Source: SG8-38 sp041576815 (GTDB lineage: Bacteria > Myxococcota_A > Polyangia > Polyangiales > Houyiibacteriaceae). Taken from it: a stretch of DNA of 64,000 nt. How positions within the stretch are numbered: position 1 is the first letter of the stretch; each line of letters begins with the position of its first letter. The stretch lies in contig JBFGKE010000012.1 of the NCBI GenBank assembly GCA_041576815.1, positions 1-64,000 of the forward strand, in the 5' to 3' direction. Below the pieces are notes generated by a model, which was not told where the DNA came from, did not search any database, and saw only the letters and a program-made list of their open reading frames with translations. This document shows, piece after piece, positions 31,600-39,139 of this stretch. The position numbers and the translations under genes were made by a program.

Positions 31600-34023
31600 T
31601 CAGCCCACCGCGGACCCGCTCACGTCGTGAGCCATGCCATGCTCGAGGCCGTGGCGCCGGAGCTTGTCGAGGAAGGTCGTTCGCTTCAGCCCCAACATCC
31701 GGGCGGCCTCACTCTTGTTCCCGCTTGATTTCATCAGCGCGCGCTGCAGCAGGCGGCGCTCCACTTCGAGATAGCTGCCGCTCAGCGACTCCCGCTCGTC
31801 CGTCGAAGGCCATGCCAGAGGCGGCAAGTCGCGGAGCGCGATCGTCTTTCCGGAGGCTCTGGTCGTGGCGAGCTCGATCACGAGCTCGAGCTCTGCCACG
31901 TCACCTGGCCAGTCGTGCTCGACCAACGCAGCCATGGCCTCCTGGGAGATGCCGAGCGGCTCTCGCGCCAAGACGCGGCAGGCCCGATCGATCGCGAGAA
32001 GCACGAGCGAGGGAACATCCTCGCGCCTTTGATGTAGCGACGGGATCGTGAGGCCGGGCCCCGAGAGGCAGCGGGCGAGATCGGGATCGAGCGCAGATCG
32101 GCGCTGAAGCTCGGCCGAGGAGGCACGGGAGGTCGCGATGAGACGCGGGGCCACCGAGAGCTCGTCCCGGGAGGCCAGTCCCGAGAGAAAATCTCCTAGG
32201 CGAGCCTGCGCCGGCTGCGAAAGCGCCGGTAGATCGCGAAGCACGAGCGTCCCACCAGCCGCGGATGCAATCCAGCCTGCGCGATCGTCCTGCTGAGAGC
32301 CGAAGAGCAACTGCACGGCCTGATCAGGCGCCACTGCCGAACAGTCCGCCACGATGAACGGCGCCTCCCAGCGTGGACCGCGATCGTGAATGAATCGCGA
32401 GACAGGCAACACGGGAGAGCCCGCGGGTGCCACGACCAGAACCGGGTCCGATGAGGGCGCAAGGTCGATTGCGCGCGTTTGCACGCGCCGCATCGAGGCG
32501 CTGTAGGCGACATGCAAGGTCTGATCTTCGGCAAGCCCGCGCCCGAGCAAGTCGCATTGCCCGCGGAGCTGGGCGACTTCGCCCTCGAGCATGCAGATGC
32601 GGTCTTCGGCCTCTCGGCGAAGCGCGGATAGCTCGTGGATGTGGGTATCCGCCCGCCGCTGTGCGAGGGCGGAAGCAAGCGCCCCGCCGAGCGCATCGCC
32701 GAGGCTCCGAAGATCGTCGATCTCGGAGAGCGTGAGGGCCTCCGAGCGGTCTCCGAGCGGCAAGAGGACCAGCCCCTCGACGTGGTCGAGGTGCAGACAC
32801 GGCAATACGCATCCGATCCCACCGGCGTCCATCGTCTCGACGAGCGCGCGAATCGCAGGCTCCCGCACCACGTTCGCGCGGAGAGGGACCAGGTCCAGCA
32901 CTTCCCGCGAATCGCCGTCAAAAAGGGACTGCATCACCGCGGACGGCGGGTCACCGGTGCGAATGTGGGTGCGATTTCCCCTGTCCAGTCCGATGCGAAG
33001 CGGAGGCTGAAAAGCGTACAGCTCGGGCTGCGCGCCGGGGCTGCCTAAGGCCTCGGCAAACGGCGTCAGCGCTCCGGTCGCGAGCTCTTCGAGCCCAGCG
33101 CCGCCCGTGAGGCTGCGCCGCGCAGCTTGGGAGGCGTCGGAGAGTCGACCCGAGGTGCTCCAAATCGTTCGACTGGAAAGCCGTCGCACGAGCGAGAACG
33201 TCAGCCACCAGAGGATCCCCGACCCGAGTGCGACGAGTCCGAGCTGCCAACGATCGAATGCGGCGTCGGGAAGCACAGCGAACGCGCCCGCAAAGCAGAC
33301 CGCCGACGCCGCGACCGCCGGCACGCCGACACGGCGCAGAGATCGCCATCGAAGATCGACCCAAGCGAGGTGACCAAGCCAAAGAAGCAGGGCGGCCGCG
33401 AGCTCGACGGCCGTGGCAAGTCCCGTGGAGAACGGACCGAACCACGCATATGCGAGACCTACGGCGACCCCGGTGAGCGCGATCGCCGACACGGACCCTT
33501 CGACCGCGTGGTTCCTCCGAGCGAGGCGAATTTGATGCAGGACGCCCGTCGCCATGATCGTCCCGACCACGACGACCGAAAAGGCCGGGCTTCCGGGCAC
33601 CAGCGAACCCGCAACGAAGGCGCTCACGGCGACGACCCCGAGGGAGCCGAACCGCACGGGCGCGGGAAGGCCGCGCGCGAGGACCAGATCGAGCATCAGC
33701 AGCGCGACCGCCAGCCATGCGATCTCGTGAGCCCTGGCGAGCGCGGGGGAGGAGGTGCGCGCCGAAGCGAGCGCAATCGCCAAGCCGATCCCCATCCAGG
33801 CGACCTTCGTGCTGCCCCGTGCATGTCCTCGTGCTCCGTCGACGGCGAGTGGAGTCAGGGAAAGGGCAAGCGACGACAAGGCGACCAGCCACTCGGGTGA
33901 CTCCGTCGTGCTCGACGCGGCCCGGGCCGCCAACACATAAAGAACGGACGCCGGACCGACAATTGCCAGGAGTCTCGAGATTCTGACGTTTCCAGCTCGC
34001 CGCACGCGGCCGCAGTCTATCAC
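31600..34023 (-). CDS. Membrane-bound NtrC-like regulator with degenerate AAA domain and Fis-type HTH
   Basis: This 807-aa protein has seven or eight hydrophobic helices (about 15-270), a GAF-like domain (about 320-480), a coiled coil (RRADTHIHELSALRREAEDRICMLE, in part), an AAA+ domain of the NtrC kind (about 530-730; DCSAVAPDQAVQLLFGS, AAGGTLVLRDLPAL, HDWPGDVAELE) and a Fis-type HTH at the end (KSEAARMLGLKRTTFLDKLRRHG). The Walker A loop GExGxGKE is replaced by VAPAGSPVL and GAFTGA is missing, so it should not activate sigma54 by ATP hydrolysis. I take GTG 34023, which overlaps the HEAT gene stop; upstream frame is that gene's shadow. Confidence 0.8.
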   Translation of the reverse strand: MIDCGRVRRAGNVRISRLLAIVGPASVLYVLAARAASSTTESPEWLVALSSLALSLTPLAVDGARGHARGSTKVAWMGIGLAIALASARTSSPALARAHEIAWLAVALLMLDLVLARGLPAPVRFGSLGVVAVSAFVAGSLVPGSPAFSVVVVGTIMATGVLHQIRLARRNHAVEGSVSAIALTGVAVGLAYAWFGPFSTGLATAVELAAALLLWLGHLAWVDLRWRSLRRVGVPAVAASAVCFAGAFAVLPDAAFDRWQLGLVALGSGILWWLTFSLVRRLSSRTIWSTSGRLSDASQAARRSLTGGAGLEELATGALTPFAEALGSPGAQPELYAFQPPLRIGLDRGNRTHIRTGDPPSAVMQSLFDGDSREVLDLVPLRANVVREPAIRALVETMDAGGIGCVLPCLHLDHVEGLVLLPLGDRSEALTLSEIDDLRSLGDALGGALASALAQRRADTHIHELSALRREAEDRICMLEGEVAQLRGQCDLLGRGLAEDQTLHVAYSASMRRVQTRAIDLAPSSDPVLVVAPAGSPVLPVSRFIHDRGPRWEAPFIVADCSAVAPDQAVQLLFGSQQDDRAGWIASAAGGTLVLRDLPALSQPAQARLGDFLSGLASRDELSVAPRLIATSRASSAELQRRSALDPDLARCLSGPGLTIPSLHQRREDVPSLVLLAIDRACRVLAREPLGISQEAMAALVEHDWPGDVAELELVIELATTRASGKTIALRDLPPLAWPSTDERESLSGSYLEVERRLLQRALMKSSGNKSEAARMLGLKRTTFLDKLRRHGLEHGMAHDVSGSAVG

Positions 34024-34862
34024 TGGCCAGGTGGGTGACCAGAAGCGGAAGCGTTTGGATCGACGAACATCCGAAAACCGACACGCTGCCACCAAACCCG
34101 GTACTTGCGCTGCGCGGCCTCCCGCTGTTTCTTGGGATGCCCCGGCTCGTAGCCGAAGTACTCACGCGTGAGGTGCTTGAGCTCATCGATTGCGCGGCGG
34201 CGGAGCCTTTCGTCGGAGTGCATCAACCCGTCGATGAGCCACTCGACTCGGTGGCGGTCCCCGTGCTTGCGAAACCACGACGTCCATCTCTTCTTGCTGG
34301 TCCCGAAGTCCTGGCAGCCCAGGCGAACCAAGCTTGCATGCGCCGCCCTACTCACTTTTGGCTCGGCGCTTTGAAGGAGCGACACGAAGAACTCGAAAGA
34401 GTCGGTGTCCCGGAGGCGACCGAGCGCCTCGATCGAGGTCACCTGGGGCTCGAGCTGCCGATCGTCGCGTGCCGACGCGCGAAGGCGTTCGATGAGCTGC
34501 ATGAACTCGACCTCACACGCATAAAGGACACTCAAGGCGCGGTACGCGCTACTGCGGACCCCGGGGTCCGGGTCGAACAGACGTCGGCCGACGGGTTGCA
34601 CGAGCTCGGGATGGACGAACTCCGAGGCGAGGACGGTGGCGTAGAAGCGGATGTCGGGATCCTCGTCGTCGAGCAGCGGAATCAAGTACGCGACCGAGCG
34701 CTGGCCGAACGCGACGAACGTCCTCCCGATCGGCGAGATGTCTCGGCCCGCAGGAACGCGCGCGTGAGGTTCGTTTCGATCGAACCACAGCCGTCCGGGG
34801 AACTCGCGCGCCAGCGCCGGCAACGCAGCCTCGCCGACAGCCAGCAGGGGGAGGAGCACCAT
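34020..34862 (-). CDS. HEAT-repeat protein (paralogue B), frame continues from the MshEN gene across a TGA
   Basis: The first ATG (34862) gives 280 aa of HEAT-like repeats (RTFVAFGQRSVAYLIPLLDD, DIRFYATVLASEFVHPELVQ, VEWLIDGLMHSDERLRRRA, ending RKYRVWWQRVGF). Its paralogue is the gene at 30141. The same reading frame is open for 40 codons upstream, up to the TGA of the MshEN gene (34985-34983), and those codons (VDVGDDIERLVAALRDAGPE) match the N-terminal part of the paralogue. No ATG, GTG or TTG lies in that stretch. So it may be the second half of a single protein broken by a stop, or use an unusual start. Confidence 0.7.
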   Translation of the reverse strand: MVLLPLLAVGEAALPALAREFPGRLWFDRNEPHARVPAGRDISPIGRTFVAFGQRSVAYLIPLLDDEDPDIRFYATVLASEFVHPELVQPVGRRLFDPDPGVRSSAYRALSVLYACEVEFMQLIERLRASARDDRQLEPQVTSIEALGRLRDTDSFEFFVSLLQSAEPKVSRAAHASLVRLGCQDFGTSKKRWTSWFRKHGDRHRVEWLIDGLMHSDERLRRRAIDELKHLTREYFGYEPGHPKKQREAAQRKYRVWWQRVGFRMFVDPNASASGHPPGQ

Positions 34863-34982
34863 CTCGTCTTCGGGTCCGGCATCGCGAAGCGCGGCGACGA
34901 GGCGCTCGATGTCATCACCGACGTCGACGATGACGCTCGGTAGGTCCCCTTCCGAAGAACCAGGCGCGGACGCGGGCCGCCA

Positions 34983-36041
34983 TCACCCCTCGACTGCCGG
35001 GCTATTCTTGGCGACCGGCGGCGCGGAGCTCGGCGCATTGGGACCGAGGGACACGACGTCGTGCGAGATCGCGCTGCCGTCGTTGTCGCGTCGAGAGTCC
35101 GTCGGCACGGAGCGGGGTTTGGACGCCCCCTTCCACCGCGACTCGTTGCCCGCGGGTGGCGGACCAGAGCGCCAGCTCGACCTCGGTTCCGCCGGAGGCG
35201 AGGACGGTCCGCGCCGGGGCCCCGGCTGTGATCCTCGACGGCGGGCTGCAGGCTTTCCGAGGACCTCCGGGGGGCGAGGCGGCAGGCTGTAGCGGGTGGC
35301 ATCGACGAAACCCGAGCCCGGCTCGGACTTCTTGCGGGCGGGGGTGGCCGGGTCCGAATCGCGGAAGGTGCCCGCGGGAACCGACGAGCCGATCTGGGGG
35401 ATGATGGCGGGCGGCGGCTCGGTATCAGCGACGCCGACGGGCGCGGGCACCGAGGAGTCGACGCGGGGATAGGAGCCGGACACCTCCTTTTTGGGAGGGA
35501 GCGAGCTTCGCTTCCCTACACCTTCGAAGGGCGCGACATAGGGGGTGGGTCCGGCTTCAGCGGCCTCGAGGCGCTCGTTGAGGTGTCTCATTCGGGCGGT
35601 CATTTCAATGTCGTAGTGGCGCGCGAGGCCGGCCTCGACGCGTACGGAGCACACCACGCGCTGAACCGGGTCGACGCCGAGCTCGAATGAAATCTCGCGA
35701 AGCGTCGCTTCGGGCAGAGTCCGGTCGACGGCCAGCACCACGGCTTCTTCGGTGCGCGCAACGGGGATGAGCCTGTGCCGAACGGCAAATTCTCGGGGCA
35801 GCGTGCGGATCGTGCTGAGGGGCGCCTGCATCACCTCGTCGCGCGTCGCGGGGAGGAGCCCATACACGGCCGCACAGTAGGCGTTCATCTGGTTTTCACG
35901 CAGGCAGCCGAGCTCGAGGAGCACCGTGTCCAGGTTTCCGCCCCTCACCACCTGCTCCTGGATGACTTCTTGAACCCGATCGATGGGGATCACCTGGTCG
36001 CGGACCAGGAGCGAGGCGAGAACCGACATACTCCACCCCAT
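34983..36041 (-). CDS. GspE-N (MshEN) domain protein with long disordered tail
   Basis: The 352-aa protein has an N-terminal GspE-N/MshEN-like region (about 1-150: LLVRDQVIPIDRVQEVIQEQ, LDTVLLELGCLRENQMNAY, then FELGVDPVQRVVCSVRVE) of the kind that heads type II secretion and pilus ATPases, but no ATPase. From about 165 it is a Pro/Ser/Arg-rich disordered tail. MshEN domains can bind c-di-GMP, but the usual RLGxxL motif is altered. The start at 36041 has GGAGGG upstream. Its TGA is the only break before the HEAT frame. It follows rsmE by 24 bases. Confidence 0.75.
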   Translation of the reverse strand: MGWSMSVLASLLVRDQVIPIDRVQEVIQEQVVRGGNLDTVLLELGCLRENQMNAYCAAVYGLLPATRDEVMQAPLSTIRTLPREFAVRHRLIPVARTEEAVVLAVDRTLPEATLREISFELGVDPVQRVVCSVRVEAGLARHYDIEMTARMRHLNERLEAAEAGPTPYVAPFEGVGKRSSLPPKKEVSGSYPRVDSSVPAPVGVADTEPPPAIIPQIGSSVPAGTFRDSDPATPARKKSEPGSGFVDATRYSLPPRPPEVLGKPAARRRGSQPGPRRGPSSPPAEPRSSWRSGPPPAGNESRWKGASKPRSVPTDSRRDNDGSAISHDVVSLGPNAPSSAPPVAKNSPAVEG

Positions 36042-36065
36042 GGTGGGATCCCTCCCCCTTTCGTG

Positions 36066-36797
36066 TCAACGAGCTTGCGAACGCCGGCCGAGGCGGTCGT
36101 GCACCAGGGTGAGCGCGGCGGGCACGGCGGTTTCGACCCGTAGAACCCAGCGCCCGAGGCTTGCCACCGCAAAGCCGGCCCGCTCGAAGAGCGACACCTC
36201 CGACTCGGTGAACCCGCCCTCGGGGCCGACTGCACACCATACCTGCTCAGGAGTTCCGTGAAGGTCGAGCGGTTCGCAGGCCCGCGCTGCGAACAGCACG
36301 CCGGCCGTCTTCGGGGGAAGCTCGCGGAGCCAGGCGGCGCAACCCCGAGGAGCGTGAATGACGGGGACGTCGCCCCGCTCGCTCTGTGCCGCGGCTTCGC
36401 CGGCGAGGCGGGTCAGCCGGTCGAGGCGGGAGCGAGCGCGCCGAGCATCCCATTTCGGAACGGCGCGCTCGGTCTCCATCAGCATGATCTCGTCGACGCC
36501 GAGCTCGGTGGCCATGCGAACGCAATCGTCGACCTTCGAGCCCTTGGGCATGCCGAGAAGAAGGGCGACCCGCGTGCGCGACGTCTCGGCTGAGGTGGGC
36601 GCATCGGCCAAACAGGTCACCTCCTTCCCGACGGACTGAAGCTCGGCCTGCGCGGTAAACCCCTTGCCGTCGAAGAGGACGACACGATCGCCGGAGCGAA
36701 GCCGCAGGACGCGAACGTGGCGGCTCGGCCCCTCGCCGAGCTCTACCATTCCACCTCCCTCGGGGAGCTCCGGAACGAAAAGCCGCCGTACGGTCAC
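36066..36797 (-). CDS. rsmE: 16S rRNA (uracil1498-N3)-methyltransferase
   Basis: RsmE (243 aa) methylates U1498 of 16S rRNA. It is a SPOUT enzyme: PUA-like N-terminus (TVRRLFVPELPEG), LLLGMPKGSKVDDCVRMATELGVDEI (in part), the knot motif AVGPEGGFTESE and the final GRWVLRVETAVPAALT. The GTG at 36797 overlaps the prmA stop (GTGA). The longer ATG at 36830 lies within prmA and lacks homology. Confidence 0.93.
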   Translation of the reverse strand: MTVRRLFVPELPEGGGMVELGEGPSRHVRVLRLRSGDRVVLFDGKGFTAQAELQSVGKEVTCLADAPTSAETSRTRVALLLGMPKGSKVDDCVRMATELGVDEIMLMETERAVPKWDARRARSRLDRLTRLAGEAAAQSERGDVPVIHAPRGCAAWLRELPPKTAGVLFAARACEPLDLHGTPEQVWCAVGPEGGFTESEVSLFERAGFAVASLGRWVLRVETAVPAALTLVHDRLGRRSQAR

Positions 36798-37654
36798 GGC
36801 CCCCCCGGCTCGAGCACGAAGGCACACCACTCGCCCTGTTCGAGAGTCTCATCGACGCGCATCGATGCATAGGCCGAAAGAAGGGTCTCCCGTTCGCTCC
36901 CAAGGACGCCGCTCAGCGCCAAGAAACCGCCGGGCGCGACCCGCGCCTGAAGATCGGCAGCCATCGGGACGAGAGCTCGGGTTTCGATGTTGCCGAGGAC
37001 CACGTCATACTCACCGGTCACGTCTGACAGGGGCCGAGTCGAGGCATGGACGCGGGGACCCACACCGTTCAGAGCCGCATTTCGGCGGGCCGTGATCACC
37101 GCGTCGTGCTCGACGTCGATCGCATCTGCGGAAGACGCCCCGAGAAGAATTGCCGCGATGCAGAGAATCCCGCTCCCACATCCGACGTCGAGCACCCGCT
37201 CTCCGCCGGCGAGTCGTCGTTCGAGAACCTCGAGCACCAGTCTCGTCGTCTCGTGGTCGCCGCTTCCAAAGGCGTTCTCCGGATCGATCGTCACGATCAC
37301 GTCGTCCGGTGCGCCCTCGACCTCCTCCCACGAAGGACGCAGCAACAAGCGCCGGCCGATGCGCTGCGCGCGAAAGCCGTGGCGCCACTCCGTCGCCCAA
37401 TCCTGGTGATCGACGTAGACGAGATCTGCTTCGTAGTCATCGCGAATCGCCTGAAGCGCATGCCGCGCCGCCGCGTCGTCGGGAAACGACGCAAGCACGA
37501 CCGGGCTTCCCTCCACCGGACCGGAAACCAGCGTGGTGGCGTCGCGCTCCTCGAGCCCGCTGGCCCCCAGCTCCCAGAGCCTCAGCTGGGCGAGCTCCAG
37601 CTGCTCCGGGGCAACCCGAACCTTCACGAAGGGATGGCGCCGGCGATCGGTCAT
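36794..37654 (-). CDS. prmA: Ribosomal protein L11 methyltransferase
   Basis: PrmA (286 aa) trimethylates ribosomal protein L11. The Rossmann-fold methyltransferase domain has IDPENAFGSGDHETTRLVLE (the PrmA DPG..FGTG.H.TT motif), VLDVGCGSGILCIAAILLGA (motif I) and VLGNIETRALVP (NPPY-type). The N-terminal substrate-recognition domain is present. The ATG at 37654 overlaps the stop of the small membrane gene by one base, and rsmE is coupled downstream: prmA-rsmE is a common pair. Confidence 0.94.
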   Translation of the reverse strand: MTDRRRHPFVKVRVAPEQLELAQLRLWELGASGLEERDATTLVSGPVEGSPVVLASFPDDAAARHALQAIRDDYEADLVYVDHQDWATEWRHGFRAQRIGRRLLLRPSWEEVEGAPDDVIVTIDPENAFGSGDHETTRLVLEVLERRLAGGERVLDVGCGSGILCIAAILLGASSADAIDVEHDAVITARRNAALNGVGPRVHASTRPLSDVTGEYDVVLGNIETRALVPMAADLQARVAPGGFLALSGVLGSERETLLSAYASMRVDETLEQGEWCAFVLEPGGP

Positions 37655-37890
37655 CAGACCTCGACCATGCGCGCGGAGAGATAGATCACTAGGAAGAGCA
37701 GCCACGTGATTGGCCCCAGGCGATTGCCGCCGCGCCAGGCCACGATCGGCGTGAAAACCGGTACGAGAAATCCGAGGTAGCGCCACTGCGCGGCCAGCGG
37801 CCCCGCCAACACGCGCCAGGCCATCAGCAGATGCGTGAATAGAAGCGCCGCCCCCGAAACAGTCCAAAGCGCGAGCAGCCAAAGCTCCAC
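37654..37890 (-). CDS. Small membrane protein upstream of prmA
   Basis: The 78-aa protein (GTG start at 37890) has two or three transmembrane segments: LWLLALWTVSGAALLFTHLL, a middle helix around GFLVPVFTPIVAW, and ITWLLFLVIYLSARM. It is not recognised. The TGA overlaps the ATG of prmA by one base. The upstream palindrome copy 2 lies 44 bases before its start. The longer open frame to 38115 is not supported, as it crosses that palindrome. Confidence 0.6.
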   Translation of the reverse strand: MELWLLALWTVSGAALLFTHLLMAWRVLAGPLAAQWRYLGFLVPVFTPIVAWRGGNRLGPITWLLFLVIYLSARMVEV

Positions 37891-37933
37891 AGGGGGGGTT
37901 CTAACCCATTGTCGATCGGGTGTCGCGCCACGG

Positions 37934-37953
37934 AAGGGGACAGTCCCCTTTTT
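37934..37953. repeat. Dispersed palindrome, copy 2
   Basis: Arms AAGGGG and CCCCTT with loop ACAGT, followed by more T. It matches copy 1 (11965) in the loop and core. It immediately follows, and partly contains, the TGA of the sucrase/ferredoxin-like gene, so it probably terminates or attenuates that transcript. Confidence 0.75.
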
Positions 37954-38807
37954 CACTCTTCGACGAAGTGGGTGACGGGTTCTGGTTCTCCGCCGCAGCT
38001 TGCGGGGCGCACGCCGTCGGTTTGCTCGTTGCGAAGACGGACGGTTTGCTCCCCCTGGTGTGAGCTGAAGCGGGCCTGCCAAACGTTGTCGCCTTCGCAC
38101 TCGGTGCCCAGCCACTCGACGGCGTTCGCCCCCTGCAAGCCCAAGCGGCGGCGCAAGAAAATCTCGGCGGCTTGAGTGGGTCGGTCGTAGGCGCAGCGGC
38201 CGCGAAAGTGATCGAGGTCGCCGACCTCACCTGCCTCATGGGCCGCTACGAACGCCGCCGCGTCCTCGGGGCGAAGACGCCCGTACATGAGCCCATCGGG
38301 AAGCCAGAGCGCGCACGCAGCGAAACGGTGGCCGCCAAGATGACTCGTCTGCCAGACGTCGACCCCCTGCGCCTGGACGGCCCGAAACACCGCGCTTCCA
38401 TGCTGCGCACAGCATCGATCGCGTCGCCCGTGAACACATACCAGGCACATCGCCGGGCAGGCGAACGTGGGCAACGCGTCGAGCTCCAGGTCTTGGATGG
38501 CTTCGAGCGCGTCGAGCTCGACCCGGGACATCCGCGAACCACCCGTCGTCGTGGAGATCATCATCAGCATCGGCCGTCCGTTCGGCCGGCCCGGTCGCCG
38601 AATCAACTGAAGCCTCCGGCGGGGCGTCTGCAGCCAACGTTCGAGCGTTTCCCGGACGGCCGCCGGCAGCGCCTCGGTCTGGATGGCCTTGGGGGCCCAC
38701 GTGTCGGTGACCTCGAGCAAGAGCCACTGGTCGACCGAGTCGACTGCCGTACCGGCGAGGGGCTCTCCCACATCGAGTGATGCCACCGAGCAGCGGGACA
38801 GATCCAC
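37953..38807 (-). CDS. Sucrase/ferredoxin-like family protein
   Basis: This 284-aa protein belongs to the sucrase/ferredoxin-like family (Suc_Fer-like): a thioredoxin-fold 2Fe-2S ferredoxin domain with CPAMCLVCVHGRRDRCCAQHG (in part) carrying the cluster cysteines, and QTSHLGGHRFAACALWLPDG. The family is annotated as sucrase in plants and yeast, but the biochemical role in bacteria is unclear; a redox function is likely. It is preceded by three bases by the coiled-coil gene, so it belongs to the same run. Confidence 0.82.
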   Translation of the reverse strand: MDLSRCSVASLDVGEPLAGTAVDSVDQWLLLEVTDTWAPKAIQTEALPAAVRETLERWLQTPRRRLQLIRRPGRPNGRPMLMMISTTTGGSRMSRVELDALEAIQDLELDALPTFACPAMCLVCVHGRRDRCCAQHGSAVFRAVQAQGVDVWQTSHLGGHRFAACALWLPDGLMYGRLRPEDAAAFVAAHEAGEVGDLDHFRGRCAYDRPTQAAEIFLRRRLGLQGANAVEWLGTECEGDNVWQARFSSHQGEQTVRLRNEQTDGVRPASCGGEPEPVTHFVEE

Positions 38808-38810
38808 CGG

Positions 38811-39128
38811 CTAGCCCGATTTTGTGGGAAGAGGGCGAGACATCTCCTCCGCAGCCTGATCGATGGTGTGCTGGCGGCGGACGGCGATGGCCGACCGCCA
38901 TTCCTCATGCTGAGCTTCGAGCTCTTCGAGCTGCTCGTCCGCACGCGCGAGATGGCGCTCGAGCCGAACCGCTTGCGCTGGGTCCGACGCCTTGCGCAGT
39001 GCATTCGCGACTGCTTCGCGAACGAGCTTCACCCGCGCTACGGCATCCGGGAAATTTTGCCGCTCCGCGAACCGGCGAGCTTGAACCATCCAAACCGCCC
39101 AGCGCTCTTCGTCGCTTCTCAGGTCCAT
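38811..39128 (-). CDS. Coiled-coil protein
   Basis: The 105-aa protein is almost fully helical with heptad patterns: AVARVKLVREAVANALRKA and RLERHLARADEQLEELEAQHEEWRSA (in part). It has no signal peptide or membrane helix. I do not recognise it. It lies 11 bases after the polytopic membrane protein and three bases before the sucrase/ferredoxin-like gene. Confidence 0.65.
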   Translation of the reverse strand: MDLRSDEERWAVWMVQARRFAERQNFPDAVARVKLVREAVANALRKASDPAQAVRLERHLARADEQLEELEAQHEEWRSAIAVRRQHTIDQAAEEMSRPLPTKSG

Positions 39129-39139
39129 CTCGCTTCAGC

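Noticed and set aside
34983..34985. Selenocysteine at the TGA between the MshEN and HEAT frames
   Set aside because: No conserved Cys/Sec context, no redox motif and no clear SECIS-like hairpin directly downstream; a simple stop, nonsense change or readthrough is more likely.
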